Positions 8,680 through 18,200 of a stretch of 64,000 bases of DNA are shown here, in pieces (the stretch's first letter is position 1; every line of letters begins with the position of its first letter). A program made the translations under genes and the position numbers. The DNA comes from Picosynechococcus sp. PCC 7002. Its GTDB lineage: Bacteria; Cyanobacteriota; Cyanobacteriia; Cyanobacteriales; MRBY01. The notes under the pieces were generated by a model. That model had not been told where the DNA came from. It did not search any database and was given only the letters and a program-made list of their open reading frames with translations. Location: the NCBI RefSeq assembly GCF_963860125.1, contig NZ_CAWLFA010000001.1:2666001-2730000 (forward strand). Direction: 5' to 3'.

Positions 8680-8886
8680 ATGCAAGAGTTTTTTGAGAAC
8701 GTCCTCCGCTATCCCCGTTACATGATTAGTTTGATCCTGGGGATTTTTATCAGTGTATTTGAATGGCTGAAGCCACTATTTTTTAAAAATAAAGCGACGG
8801 CCACCGCCACGATTGGGCTTTTGGTGGGTCTCTTTGCGTTTCTTTACTTCACCCTGCGGGCAATGCTTGGTTTAAGTGTTGTTTAG
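8680..8886 (+). CDS. DUF751 / Ycf33-like small membrane protein
   Basis: A 68-residue protein with two hydrophobic segments (residues 13-36 and 43-64). It starts MQEFFENVLRYPRYMISLIL and ends with GLLVGLFAFLYFTLRAMLG, the pattern of the DUF751 family, which includes plastid Ycf33 and is found in oxygenic phototrophs. Function is unknown, though a thylakoid or photosynthetic role has been suggested from its distribution. It stands alone between the divergent permease and the ATP-grasp gene. Confidence 0.85.
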   Translation: MQEFFENVLRYPRYMISLILGIFISVFEWLKPLFFKNKATATATIGLLVGLFAFLYFTLRAMLGLSVV

Positions 8887-8972
8887 CTTTTTTGTAAGCT
8901 GGACAGAAAATTTTAAGATCAGACGTAGGGTGGTCAAAAACGATCCTATGAGTTTGATCTGGGCAAAAAACG

Positions 8973-10517
8973 GTGCATAATCCTTCTTTCCAGACCTTTG
9001 CGGCATTACAACAGCAACTGCGCCAACGTTGGCAAGATTCGGCTGATTTTGAGGCGGACGATCAAGATATTTTAGTGGTGCCTTCTTTTAGTGTGGATCA
9101 GCGGGTCGGCCAGAAGGTGCCTGGATTTTTGCACTATGAAGAGCGGTTACTGTTCTCACTAATTCGCCTGCGCAATCCCCACACGCGCTTGATTTACGTT
9201 ACGGCCCAACCCCTAGCTCCTTTGATCATTGACTATTATCTCCAGCTCCTATCGGGAATTCCGTTTTCCCATGCCCGCGATCGCCTGCTGTTGGTGACCA
9301 CCTATGATAATTCCTACAAACCTTTAACCCAAAAGATTTTGGAGCGGCCCCGGCTGGTGGAAAGAATTCGTCGCGCCCTGCGCCCGAACCAGTCCTATAT
9401 GGTGTGTTACAACTCAACGCCCCTAGAACAGGAGCTATCGGAAAAACTACAGATTCCCCTCTTTGCCGCCAGCCCCAGTCTGAACTATTGGGGTTCAAAA
9501 AGTGGCAGTCGTGAGATCTTTCAGACGGCGGGTGTTCCTTTTCCCGATGGCAGTGCTTTGGTGAAAACAGTGCCGGAATTGATCCAGGTTACGGCGCAAC
9601 TGTGGGAGCGGCAACCCCACCTCAAACGGATTGTAATTAAGCTAAACGAGGGGTTTTCGGGGGAAGGGAATGCAGTGTTGAAGTTGCCTGCTCTGCCACA
9701 AAGTGCAAGTTTTACGGAACGTTGTGAACAGATTACGGCGGCTTTGCCCAAGCTCAGTTTCCAGGCCAGCGGTGAAACCTGGGATAATTTTGCCTCGCGC
9801 ATTCCCGAATTAGGGGCGATCGCCGAAGCCTTTATCGAAGGAGATCCAAAGCGATCGCCCAGTGTCCAAGGGTTGATTACGCCCAGTGGTGAAGTCCAAA
9901 TCCTCTCGACCCACGACCAAATTCTGGGGGGACAGGATGGCCAAATTTACTTAGGATGCCATTTTCCAGCCGCCAGCGAATATCGCCTACAGTTACAGGA
10001 ACTGGGCCTAAAAGTTGGCAAGATTCTCGCTGAAAAGGGAGCGATGGAACGCTATGGCGTCGATTTTATCGCTACCGAAAACCCCGACCACAGTTGGGAT
10101 CTCCAGGCCATTGAAATTAATCTCCGCAAAGGGGGTACGACCCATCCGTTGATGACATTGCAACTGTTAACCAAAGGCTTCTATGACTGCGCTACAGGGT
10201 CATTTTTTACCCCCCAACACCAGAAAAAATACTACATCGCCTCTGACAATCTCCAGAAACCCCAATACCAGGGCCTCCTGCCCAGTGATTTGATGGATAT
10301 CATCGCCGCCCATGGCCTCCATTTCGACAGCAGTACGAAAACAGGGAGCGTGTTTCACCTGATGGGCACCCTTTCAGAATTTGGCAAATTAGGGCTGACC
10401 AGCATTGGGAATTCTCCCGAAGAAGCCGCCCAAATTTATCAACAGGTCGAGCAAGCTTTGGATTTAGAGACAACCAGTCAACGCCCTGCAACGGTGACGC
10501 TTCCCTTGACGTGGTAA
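8973..10517 (+). CDS. ATP-grasp carboxylate-amine ligase-like protein (PGM1-related)
   Basis: A 514-residue protein, probably of the ATP-grasp fold. The central part shows the expected order: a KLNEGFSGEGNAV glycine-rich nucleotide-binding segment near residues 225-237, an EAFIEG hinge-like segment near 288, and late acidic metal-ligand segments (YGVDFIA, then AIEINLRKGGTTHP near 377). The last motif is typical of PGM1/peptide-ligase-like relatives that make peptide bonds in natural products, but the substrate cannot be predicted. The start is GTG at 8973. An ATG 25 bases upstream is out of frame and meets a stop at once. No biosynthetic partners are adjacent. Confidence 0.75.
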   Translation: MHNPSFQTFAALQQQLRQRWQDSADFEADDQDILVVPSFSVDQRVGQKVPGFLHYEERLLFSLIRLRNPHTRLIYVTAQPLAPLIIDYYLQLLSGIPFSHARDRLLLVTTYDNSYKPLTQKILERPRLVERIRRALRPNQSYMVCYNSTPLEQELSEKLQIPLFAASPSLNYWGSKSGSREIFQTAGVPFPDGSALVKTVPELIQVTAQLWERQPHLKRIVIKLNEGFSGEGNAVLKLPALPQSASFTERCEQITAALPKLSFQASGETWDNFASRIPELGAIAEAFIEGDPKRSPSVQGLITPSGEVQILSTHDQILGGQDGQIYLGCHFPAASEYRLQLQELGLKVGKILAEKGAMERYGVDFIATENPDHSWDLQAIEINLRKGGTTHPLMTLQLLTKGFYDCATGSFFTPQHQKKYYIASDNLQKPQYQGLLPSDLMDIIAAHGLHFDSSTKTGSVFHLMGTLSEFGKLGLTSIGNSPEEAAQIYQQVEQALDLETTSQRPATVTLPLTW

Positions 10518-10592
10518 GTCTTTTCTAAGGAACCTCAATCCGTATTCTTGGGGAACATGCCACAGCACCATCTTTGAGAAGGGCTGAGGGCT

Positions 10593-12326
10593 TTAATACT
10601 TGCGCTCTTTGGGTTCAAAACGATTAATGACAACGGGCATATACTCAATCGTTACACCTGTGTCGTTGCAGAAACTTAGGGTATGGGCTAGATAGGTTTG
10701 ATCATCCCTGGTGGGGAAATCTTCCCTGGAGTGCGCCCCCCGGCTTTCTTTGCGGTGGTAAGCAGAGGTAAGAATGGCTTCTCCGACTTTTAAAATGCTC
10801 TGTAACTCTAGGGCTTCAATCAGTTCTGTATTCCAATGGATATCTTTGTCATCGAGAAAAAGATGATTGTATTGATCCTTAAGATGTTGAATTTGTTCTA
10901 GCCCTGCCGCCATGGTTGCCTCGGTTCTAAAGACACCACAATGGTCGCTCATGGCGTCTTGAAACTGCTGCCTGAGATTATGGATGCGCAGATTGCCGGA
11001 TTGATTGAGGAGCTGACCAATGCGATTTTTCGCTTCGTCTAAATATTGTTGTTCGTTAATCTCTGGGAAAGGGCGATCGCCAATATAATCGGCAATCTTG
11101 CCACCGACCCGCTGGCCATAAACCACACATTCTAAAAGGGAATTACTGCCGAGACGGTTGGCTCCATGGACGGAGACACAGGCACATTCCCCTGCCGCAA
11201 AAAAGCCCTCGGTTAATTCGGTACCATTGCGCCGCACCCGACCATCGGTATTCACGGGGATGCCGCCCATGGAATAGTGAGCCGTGGGACGCACAGGCAT
11301 CGGTTCATTAATGGCATCAACGCCGACAAGACGGTGGGCTTCTTCCCAACAAAAGGGCACCCGCTCCATAATTTTTTCCTTGCCCATGTGAGTCAGGTCG
11401 AGATGGACAAAATTTCCCCCGGCACTGCCATCGGGATGAATTCCTCGTCCTGCCCGAATTTCTAGGGTAATCGCCCGGGAAGTAATATCCCGTGGGGCCA
11501 ATTCCATCTGCTTCGGGGCGTACTTTTCCATAAAGCGATCGCCGTCGCTATTACGCAAGTAAGCTCCTTCTCCCCGCACCGCCTCCGAGATTAAAACACC
11601 GACAGGAAAAAGTCCGGTCGGATGGAACTGCACAAATTCCATATCTTCTAAGGGCAACCCCACCGCCGCCGTCATCGCTAAACCGTCTCCGGTGGAAGCA
11701 AAATCATTGGAGGTGGTGTTAAACACCCGGCCATAGCCCCCCGTTGCAAACATCACGGCCTTCGTTTGGACAATTTCTAAATGTCCAGTTTCGATGTGAT
11801 ACATGACAATCCCCTTCGCCTGATTCTCCTCAAAGATCAGGTTCATCACGTACCATTCATCGTAGATGTTGACCCCATTACGCCGCAGATTATTTACTAA
11901 TTCATGGAGAATGGCATGTCCCGTTTTGTCGGCGGCATAGCAGGTGCGCTTATGGGAATGACCCCCGAAGGCGCGCTGGGCAATGCGACCATCTTCGAGG
12001 CGCGAAAATAATACCCCTAAATGTTCCAACTCAATGATTACGTCGGGGGCTTCTTTCGTTAAGATTTCGACGGCATCTTGATCGGCGAGGTAATCAGAAC
12101 CTTTGACGGTATCGAAGGCGTGGGCTTCCCAGTTATCTTCTGGGTCAACATTTTTTAAGCTGGCGGCAATCCCCCCCTGGGCCGCCACAGAATGGGAGCG
12201 GATCGGGTGGGTTTTCGCGACGAGTCCCACATCAAAGTTTGGATTTTTCTTTTTAATCTCAAGGGCAGCACGGCAGCCAGCCAAACCACCACCGACAATA
12301 ATGACGTCGTGTTGCAACATATCCAC
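10593..12326 (-). CDS. sdhA: Succinate dehydrogenase / fumarate reductase flavoprotein subunit
   Basis: A 577-residue FAD-binding subunit that oxidises succinate to fumarate and feeds electrons to plastoquinone in cyanobacterial membranes. It has the dinucleotide-binding IIVGGGLAGCRAALE (residues 9-23), the covalent-FAD histidine segment IRSHSVAAQGGIAAS, and the substrate-site motifs FHPTGL, RGEGAYL and GANRLGSNSLLE. The start MDMLQHDVIIVGGG is directly before the FAD motif. The iron-sulphur subunit SdhB is not in the window, as is common in cyanobacteria where sdh genes are scattered. It is divergent from ldpA. Confidence 0.94.
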   Translation of the reverse strand: MDMLQHDVIIVGGGLAGCRAALEIKKKNPNFDVGLVAKTHPIRSHSVAAQGGIAASLKNVDPEDNWEAHAFDTVKGSDYLADQDAVEILTKEAPDVIIELEHLGVLFSRLEDGRIAQRAFGGHSHKRTCYAADKTGHAILHELVNNLRRNGVNIYDEWYVMNLIFEENQAKGIVMYHIETGHLEIVQTKAVMFATGGYGRVFNTTSNDFASTGDGLAMTAAVGLPLEDMEFVQFHPTGLFPVGVLISEAVRGEGAYLRNSDGDRFMEKYAPKQMELAPRDITSRAITLEIRAGRGIHPDGSAGGNFVHLDLTHMGKEKIMERVPFCWEEAHRLVGVDAINEPMPVRPTAHYSMGGIPVNTDGRVRRNGTELTEGFFAAGECACVSVHGANRLGSNSLLECVVYGQRVGGKIADYIGDRPFPEINEQQYLDEAKNRIGQLLNQSGNLRIHNLRQQFQDAMSDHCGVFRTEATMAAGLEQIQHLKDQYNHLFLDDKDIHWNTELIEALELQSILKVGEAILTSAYHRKESRGAHSREDFPTRDDQTYLAHTLSFCNDTGVTIEYMPVVINRFEPKERKY

Positions 12327-12458
12327 AAAACTCAGGGGTTATTCTTTCTATTGTGGGTTAGAGGTCGGGGAGAAAGGCGATCGCCCTTACGGTTTTTTAC
12401 ATCTCTCTCTCCTGATCAAGACTTTCCAAAGGGAAAATTAGAGCGTTACGATAAAGGG

Positions 12459-13523
12459 GTGAAGCAATCTCTTTTTCCTGCCCAATCCCTCACCGCTGGC
12501 CACTGGTTCAAACTCATCTGTGGTGCGAGTTTTCAGCATCTCCCCGCCATCCGTGATTTGACCCTCGTCTATAGCTTAGTGGGTGCCGATTGCATCGATG
12601 TAGCGGCGGATCCGGCGGTGGTGACCATGGCCCAGGAATCGCTCATCCAGGCGGAGGCGATCGCCCGTCAAAATCCAGCAAAATTTCCCCAATGGCAGGG
12701 CAAACCCTGGTTGATGATTAGCCTCAATGACGCCGAAGATCCCCATTTCCGCAAAGCGTTTTTTAATCCAAATCGTTGTCCCGCCGATTGCCCACGCCCC
12801 TGCGAAACCGTTTGTCCTGCCCTCGCGATTGATCACACGGGCGTAATTGGCGATCGCTGTTATGGTTGCGGCCGCTGTTTGCCCATCTGTCCTTTGGGTT
12901 TAATCGAAGCGAAAAATTATATTTCCAGTCCCCACATTGCGGCGGAAATGATCACGACCATGGCGATCGATGCGGTGGAAATCCATACCCAAGTGGGCCA
13001 TTTTGCCGATTTTCAGCGACTCTGGCAGACCCTCAAACCCGTCCACCATCACCTCAAATTACTTGCGATTAGCTGCCAGGATCATCCCGATGTGTTGTCT
13101 TATCTCGAACAATTGCTCATAGAAATTCAGCCCCTCGACTGTCTCCTCCTTTGGCAGACCGACGGACGACCGATGAGTGGCGACATCGGCAAAGGGACAA
13201 TCCATGCCAGTATTCAGTTTGCCCAAAAGGTACTCCAGAGCGGTTTACCGGGATATGTGCAACTGGCGGGTGGTACGAATAATCACACCTTCGATAAATT
13301 GCGACATCTTGGTCTATTGAATGAAGGGCGATCGCCTTTTATTGCTGGGGTTGCCTTTGGCGGTTATGCCCGAAAAGTACTCCAACCGATCCTTGAAAAT
13401 GCCGTTGAAATGCAGCTGCGCCCCCTCGAAACCGATCCCGAACGCTTTGACCAGGCGATCGCCCACGCCACCCAGTTGATAAATCCATTAAAATCTTCGT
13501 TAAACCCAAGCCTTAGTCTATGA
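12459..13523 (+). CDS. ldpA: LdpA, iron-sulphur protein linked to circadian clock input
   Basis: A 354-residue protein with two four-cysteine clusters: Cys107, 111, 115, 119 and Cys134, 137, 140, 144 (CYGCGRCLPICP), fitting two iron-sulphur centres. In Synechococcus elongatus LdpA senses redox state and modulates clock period and CikA/KaiA levels. The open frame extends upstream to 12192, but that part overlaps the start of the divergent sdhA; I choose GTG at 12459 because the family begins KQSLFPAQSLTAGHWFK and total length then matches. The stop overlaps the start of the next gene by four bases (ATGA), so the two are translationally coupled. Confidence 0.9.
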   Translation: MKQSLFPAQSLTAGHWFKLICGASFQHLPAIRDLTLVYSLVGADCIDVAADPAVVTMAQESLIQAEAIARQNPAKFPQWQGKPWLMISLNDAEDPHFRKAFFNPNRCPADCPRPCETVCPALAIDHTGVIGDRCYGCGRCLPICPLGLIEAKNYISSPHIAAEMITTMAIDAVEIHTQVGHFADFQRLWQTLKPVHHHLKLLAISCQDHPDVLSYLEQLLIEIQPLDCLLLWQTDGRPMSGDIGKGTIHASIQFAQKVLQSGLPGYVQLAGGTNNHTFDKLRHLGLLNEGRSPFIAGVAFGGYARKVLQPILENAVEMQLRPLETDPERFDQAIAHATQLINPLKSSLNPSLSL

Positions 13524-15295
13524 CTGCACCCCAATCCCCCGCTTTTCCGGCCCACCGTCGCCTCGTGACGGACGATCTCGAAAAACTGCTGACGATTTTG
13601 CCCGATGCGATCCGCGATCGCCTCGCCGACCACCCCAATAAAAACGCCCTGATCGAAGTGGTGATGGATCTCGGTCGCATCCCCGAAGCTCGCTTTGAAA
13701 ATAGCACCGAAGACCTAGGCGATCGCCCCATTAGCCGCGAAGATTTGCAATATTCCGTAGAGCGGGTGGGGATGTTTAGTGGCGACAACCGGGCGGGCAT
13801 CGAACGCACCCTGCACCGGATCAGTGCCATGCGTAACCGCCAGGGGGACATCGTCGGTTTAACCTGTCGCATCGGTCGCGCCGTGTTTGGCACGATTTTA
13901 ATGATCCAGGAACTCGTTGAAAGCGGTAAATCGATTCTCCTGTTGGGACGGCCTGGGGTCGGTAAAACTACGGCGCTGCGGGAAATTGCGCGGGTTCTCG
14001 CCGATGACTTTGGCAAACGGGTCGTGATTATCGATACGTCCAATGAAATTGCCGGGGATGGTGATATTCCCCATTCCGCCATTGGTCGCGCCCGCCGGAT
14101 GCAGGTGGCTACCCCGGAATTGCAACACAAGGTGATGATCGAGGCGGTGGAAAACCATATGCCTGAAGTGATTATCATCGATGAAATTGGCACCGAACTT
14201 GAAGCCCAGGCCGCCAGAACCATTGCCGAACGGGGTGTTCAACTCGTTGGGACCGCCCACGGTAATCGCATCGAAAACCTGATTAAAAACCCCACCCTCT
14301 CGGATCTTGTCGGCGGCATCCAAGCCGTTACCCTGGGGGATGAAGAGGCCCGCAAAAGGCGATCGCAAAAAACTGTCCTCGAACGAAAAGCGCCCCCAAC
14401 CTTTGATGTGGCTGTAGAAATGCTAGAACGGCAACGCTGGGTGGTTCATAGCGATGTGTCGATCACCATTGATACCCTCTTGCGAGGTCACCAACCGTTA
14501 CTGGAAGTCCGCACCGTCGATGATCAAGGCAATGTGAAGATCACCGAGGAAATGGAGCATCCCGTCGAGATTCCCAACTGGAACCCCCAAACAAAGATGG
14601 CCCCTGAACCCAGCCGTCCACGGGGACTGCGTGCTTCTGGCAAAATGGCCCCTCTCCCTTTCGGTAGCCAGAAAAAAAAATTAGTTTCCCCGAGAAGCAA
14701 CGCCCTCGATCCCCTCATTGATCAATCTTGGATTGCCCGTGATCCACAACAGCAGGAGAAAGTGCGGGTGCCTGGCCCCAACGGTGAAGATTACCCCGTG
14801 TATGTCTATCCCTATGGCGTCGGGCGATCGCAGCTAGAGCAAGTGATCGAAATTTTGCGGCTGCCCATCGAACTCACCAAAGATCTCGAAGGGGCCGATG
14901 CGGTTTTAGCGTTGCGATCGCAGTTGAAAAATCATTCTAAATTGCGTCAAATCGCCCAAACTTGCCATGTACCGATCCATGCGGTGAAGTCTAATACAAT
15001 CCCCCAAATCACGCGGGGTTTGCGGCGCATTTTGAATTTAGATGATCCCCAAAACCAGGAACCGACAGATTTACGGTTATTTGCCCAAAGCAATAGCGAC
15101 GATGAAATTGATGCCCTCGAAGAAGCCCGTCTAGCAGTGGAGCAAATCGTCATTCCCCAGGGTCAACCCGTGGAACTGCTGCCCCGTTCGGCCAAAATCC
15201 GTAAGATGCAGCACGAACTGATTGAGCATTACCGTCTGCAATCATCGAGCTTTGGGGAAGAACCAAACCGTCGCCTGCGGATTTTCCCTGCTTAA
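13520..15295 (+). CDS. Ycf45-like AAA ATPase with C-terminal R3H domain
   Basis: A 591-residue protein homologous to the plastid-encoded Ycf45/SpoIIIAA-like ATPases. Walker A is GRPGVGKTT (residues 143-151), Walker B VIIIDEIG (217-224), followed by the QLVGTAHGN sensor-type segment. The C-terminus (about residues 530-591) has the arginine/histidine spacing of an R3H single-stranded nucleic-acid-binding domain (IRKMQHELIEHYRLQSSS). A nucleic-acid role is inferred. It is translationally coupled to ldpA. Its stop overlaps that of the convergent alpha-2-macroglobulin-like gene by four bases. Confidence 0.88.
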   Translation: MTAPQSPAFPAHRRLVTDDLEKLLTILPDAIRDRLADHPNKNALIEVVMDLGRIPEARFENSTEDLGDRPISREDLQYSVERVGMFSGDNRAGIERTLHRISAMRNRQGDIVGLTCRIGRAVFGTILMIQELVESGKSILLLGRPGVGKTTALREIARVLADDFGKRVVIIDTSNEIAGDGDIPHSAIGRARRMQVATPELQHKVMIEAVENHMPEVIIIDEIGTELEAQAARTIAERGVQLVGTAHGNRIENLIKNPTLSDLVGGIQAVTLGDEEARKRRSQKTVLERKAPPTFDVAVEMLERQRWVVHSDVSITIDTLLRGHQPLLEVRTVDDQGNVKITEEMEHPVEIPNWNPQTKMAPEPSRPRGLRASGKMAPLPFGSQKKKLVSPRSNALDPLIDQSWIARDPQQQEKVRVPGPNGEDYPVYVYPYGVGRSQLEQVIEILRLPIELTKDLEGADAVLALRSQLKNHSKLRQIAQTCHVPIHAVKSNTIPQITRGLRRILNLDDPQNQEPTDLRLFAQSNSDDEIDALEEARLAVEQIVIPQGQPVELLPRSAKIRKMQHELIEHYRLQSSSFGEEPNRRLRIFPA

Positions 15296-18200
15296 TTCAC
15301 CTCTAACGTCGAAGAAGTACTTCTGCCGAAGGTTTCGGCGTTGTATTGCAGTGACACTTCAGCCCCAGGATAGTCAAAGCTGCCGGGGGTGATCGCCCGC
15401 ACGAGATAGTGCAGGTTATATACGCCCGCATTCAGGCGATCGCCGTAGGCAACGACTTTATCTTTATAGACTTTTTGGTAGCTGAGTTGCCATGCGTCCT
15501 GTTGGGGTTGGTAATAGGTGGTGGCGGTTTGAAAATCAGTGTCAATCGCTTCAAAGCCGGCGGGGAGGGGATCGCTAATCAACACATGATTGACGGGGTG
15601 ATCGGTGATTACTTCTAAACCAATGTCAAAGACTTGTCCGGCTTCGACGCTAAAGGGTTCTTTTAGATCGTACAACCCATATTTACGGGCGACTTCGGTT
15701 TGGTTAGCGGGGCGGATATAGCGGGTAATGCGCAATCCGTTTAGTTTGCCGGGTTGGCTGCCTGGGAGACGATAGTTAAATTCACTCAGGTAATGGAGTT
15801 TGCCGTCGCCGTCTTTTTGGATAATCAGATCCCTATTGCCTTTGGGGAGATCCTGCATCGGCACATCGACGGTGGCACTGGGATTTTCGTAGCCTTGGAA
15901 ATTAAATTCACCCAATTGTTTACGGTCAAGCTTGATAGCGCCACTCAAACTGGGCGGAATCGATTCCGTTGCGCTATAGGCAGTTAAGGCGGTGAGGGCT
16001 TGGGCATTGTCATAACTGGTTTGCCATGTGCCATCGCGCCGTTGATCGAGCAACCCTTGTAAGACTTGGCTAAGGGTAGCGGGGGTTTGTTTGATCTCGG
16101 CAAATAGGCGGAGGGCTTGGGATTGGGCGGTGGTGTTGGAGTGATACCAAAACCAGCGTTGGGGCAAATTAATCTGGGCGGTGCGTCCGGTTTGATAAAT
16201 TAACTCGTTGATTTCATCAGCTAACTCCTGAGCTTGGATTTGCCAATCGAGCAGTTGGGAAAGATGGCGGGCTAATTTAATTTTGCCGACGGTATCAAAC
16301 TCCTCGCGGGCATCGTACAGGGTTGCCGCAAAGTCGCCCCGCACATCCCCCAGTTGATCGAGGGCTAAGAGGGTTTCGAGGCGGACGGTATTTTTACAAT
16401 TTGTCGTGCTGCATTCGCTAAATTGGCTAGGGTTGGCGAGGGTTTGGTCGAGATATTTTTTCAGTTTGCTCACCAAATTTTCATCAATGCTCAATCCGGT
16501 TTGTTGGGCGAGGGCGATCGCCTCGGCGGCGTAGGGGGTGACGTAGGGATCGGAGGTGTCGTCTCCGGGGAAGGTCGCAAATCCGCCACTGGCAAGTTGC
16601 AATTGGCTGAGATGGGTGAGGGCTTGGCTCGCTTCGGCTTGGATATCAAAATTCTCGGAGGCTTGACTATACCGCTGTTTGAGGATTTCTAAATTCGCGG
16701 CAATGAGTAGTTGACTGGCGGTAGGTTCGAGGAATGGGAAATCGTCGTCGTTAAACGTATCTTGGGCCGGGGCAGTTAATTCTGGGATTAGGGTACTGGC
16801 AACGGTGACCGTTAAACCGCCTTGGTTGGGAACCACCTGCCGATCGATGTTCAGGGGAATTTTTACTTCAGCCTCGGTCAAAATCCCTGTGGCGATCGCC
16901 TGTTCTTTCACCGCTAATTGCTTCACGTCAAGGGGCACTTCCACGGCATCGGCGGCCCCATTTTTCTGGGTGGCAACTTTATAGATGGCGGTTCCGGCGG
17001 CATTGGCGACCATCGGAAAACGGTACACCTCGGTATTATTGCCAATTTCGGCAGTTTGAGTTTGCCGTTGTTTATTGCCTTGGGCAAATTCCATTACCCC
17101 CTGCAATTGCGCTTCGATGTTTAAACGACCCTTAGAACCCGTCGTATTCGTCACCATTACGCCCCCCTCAAGGCGATCGCCCACCCGCGCAAATTGGGGT
17201 AACACAGGATTGGTGAGCAGGGGTTGGGTGGCGATAAAGGTTTCGTCGCCATTGCCAAAACGCATTTGATCATCCGTTGCCACCACGAGGACGCGCCAGG
17301 TGGTCAGGTCATCGGGCAGCGTGAAGGAGACAACCGCTTGACCGTTGCTGTCCGTTAAAACGGAACCATCATAAAAGGCGATCGCCTTAAAATCGGTGCG
17401 GGTGCGGGTATTTGCTAACGCAGAAGATTCACCACCGCCATAACCCCAACCTTTTGCTTCGGTCGAATCCATCGGCGCAATAGTCACATCGGGGCGATTG
17501 TCTGCCCAGCGGGTGGTGATCGGTTGATCGCGATAAATTTCAGCCAGCAGATCGGGGGGACGATAGCCCGTCAATTGCAAAATCGCTTCATTGACCACCA
17601 TCACCGTTAACTGTCCGGCAACGGGTTGATCCCCTTGATCCTTGAGTTGCAGATTTAAGGTTTGTGCGTCACCGGGCATCACCTGATCCTGTTGCGGCTG
17701 AATGGCGACGGTTAATTTTTTCTCGGCGAGGCTGGTGCGGAAATCGTCAAAGCCAATGTTCATCAGCTTATCCACGCCATTTTTGTGGGCAGCTTCAATG
17801 GATTCCCCCCTATGAATTAAAACGGCTTCCACCGCAGCATTGGGCAACATCTCCGGCGTGACGGTAAATTGCACCTGGGGCGCGGCTCCGGTCACGGTTT
17901 GCTGGGTTTCGTACAGTACGCCATGGCGAATCACGGAAAAATACAGTTCTGCTTCGGGGTAGGGGGATTGAATTAACGCGGTTGCGGTGTCGCCAATTTT
18001 GTATTCATCTTTGTCGAGGGTGACTTCCACGCGGTTATTGTCGAAGCGATCGCCCCAATTAAACCAGCCTGCACCGCTGACCCAAATGAAACTATCGGTG
18101 GCGGCGGCATCGGGTTGCCCGCTAATGGTGGCATGGAGACGATAGGAACCACTGTCGGGGGCGGTTAATTCTACGGTTTGGGGTTTGGCAGCAGATTTAA

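Noticed and set aside
12192..12458. Upstream extension of the ldpA frame
   Set aside because: It overlaps the start of the divergent sdhA and lacks similarity to the LdpA family, which begins at the GTG chosen.
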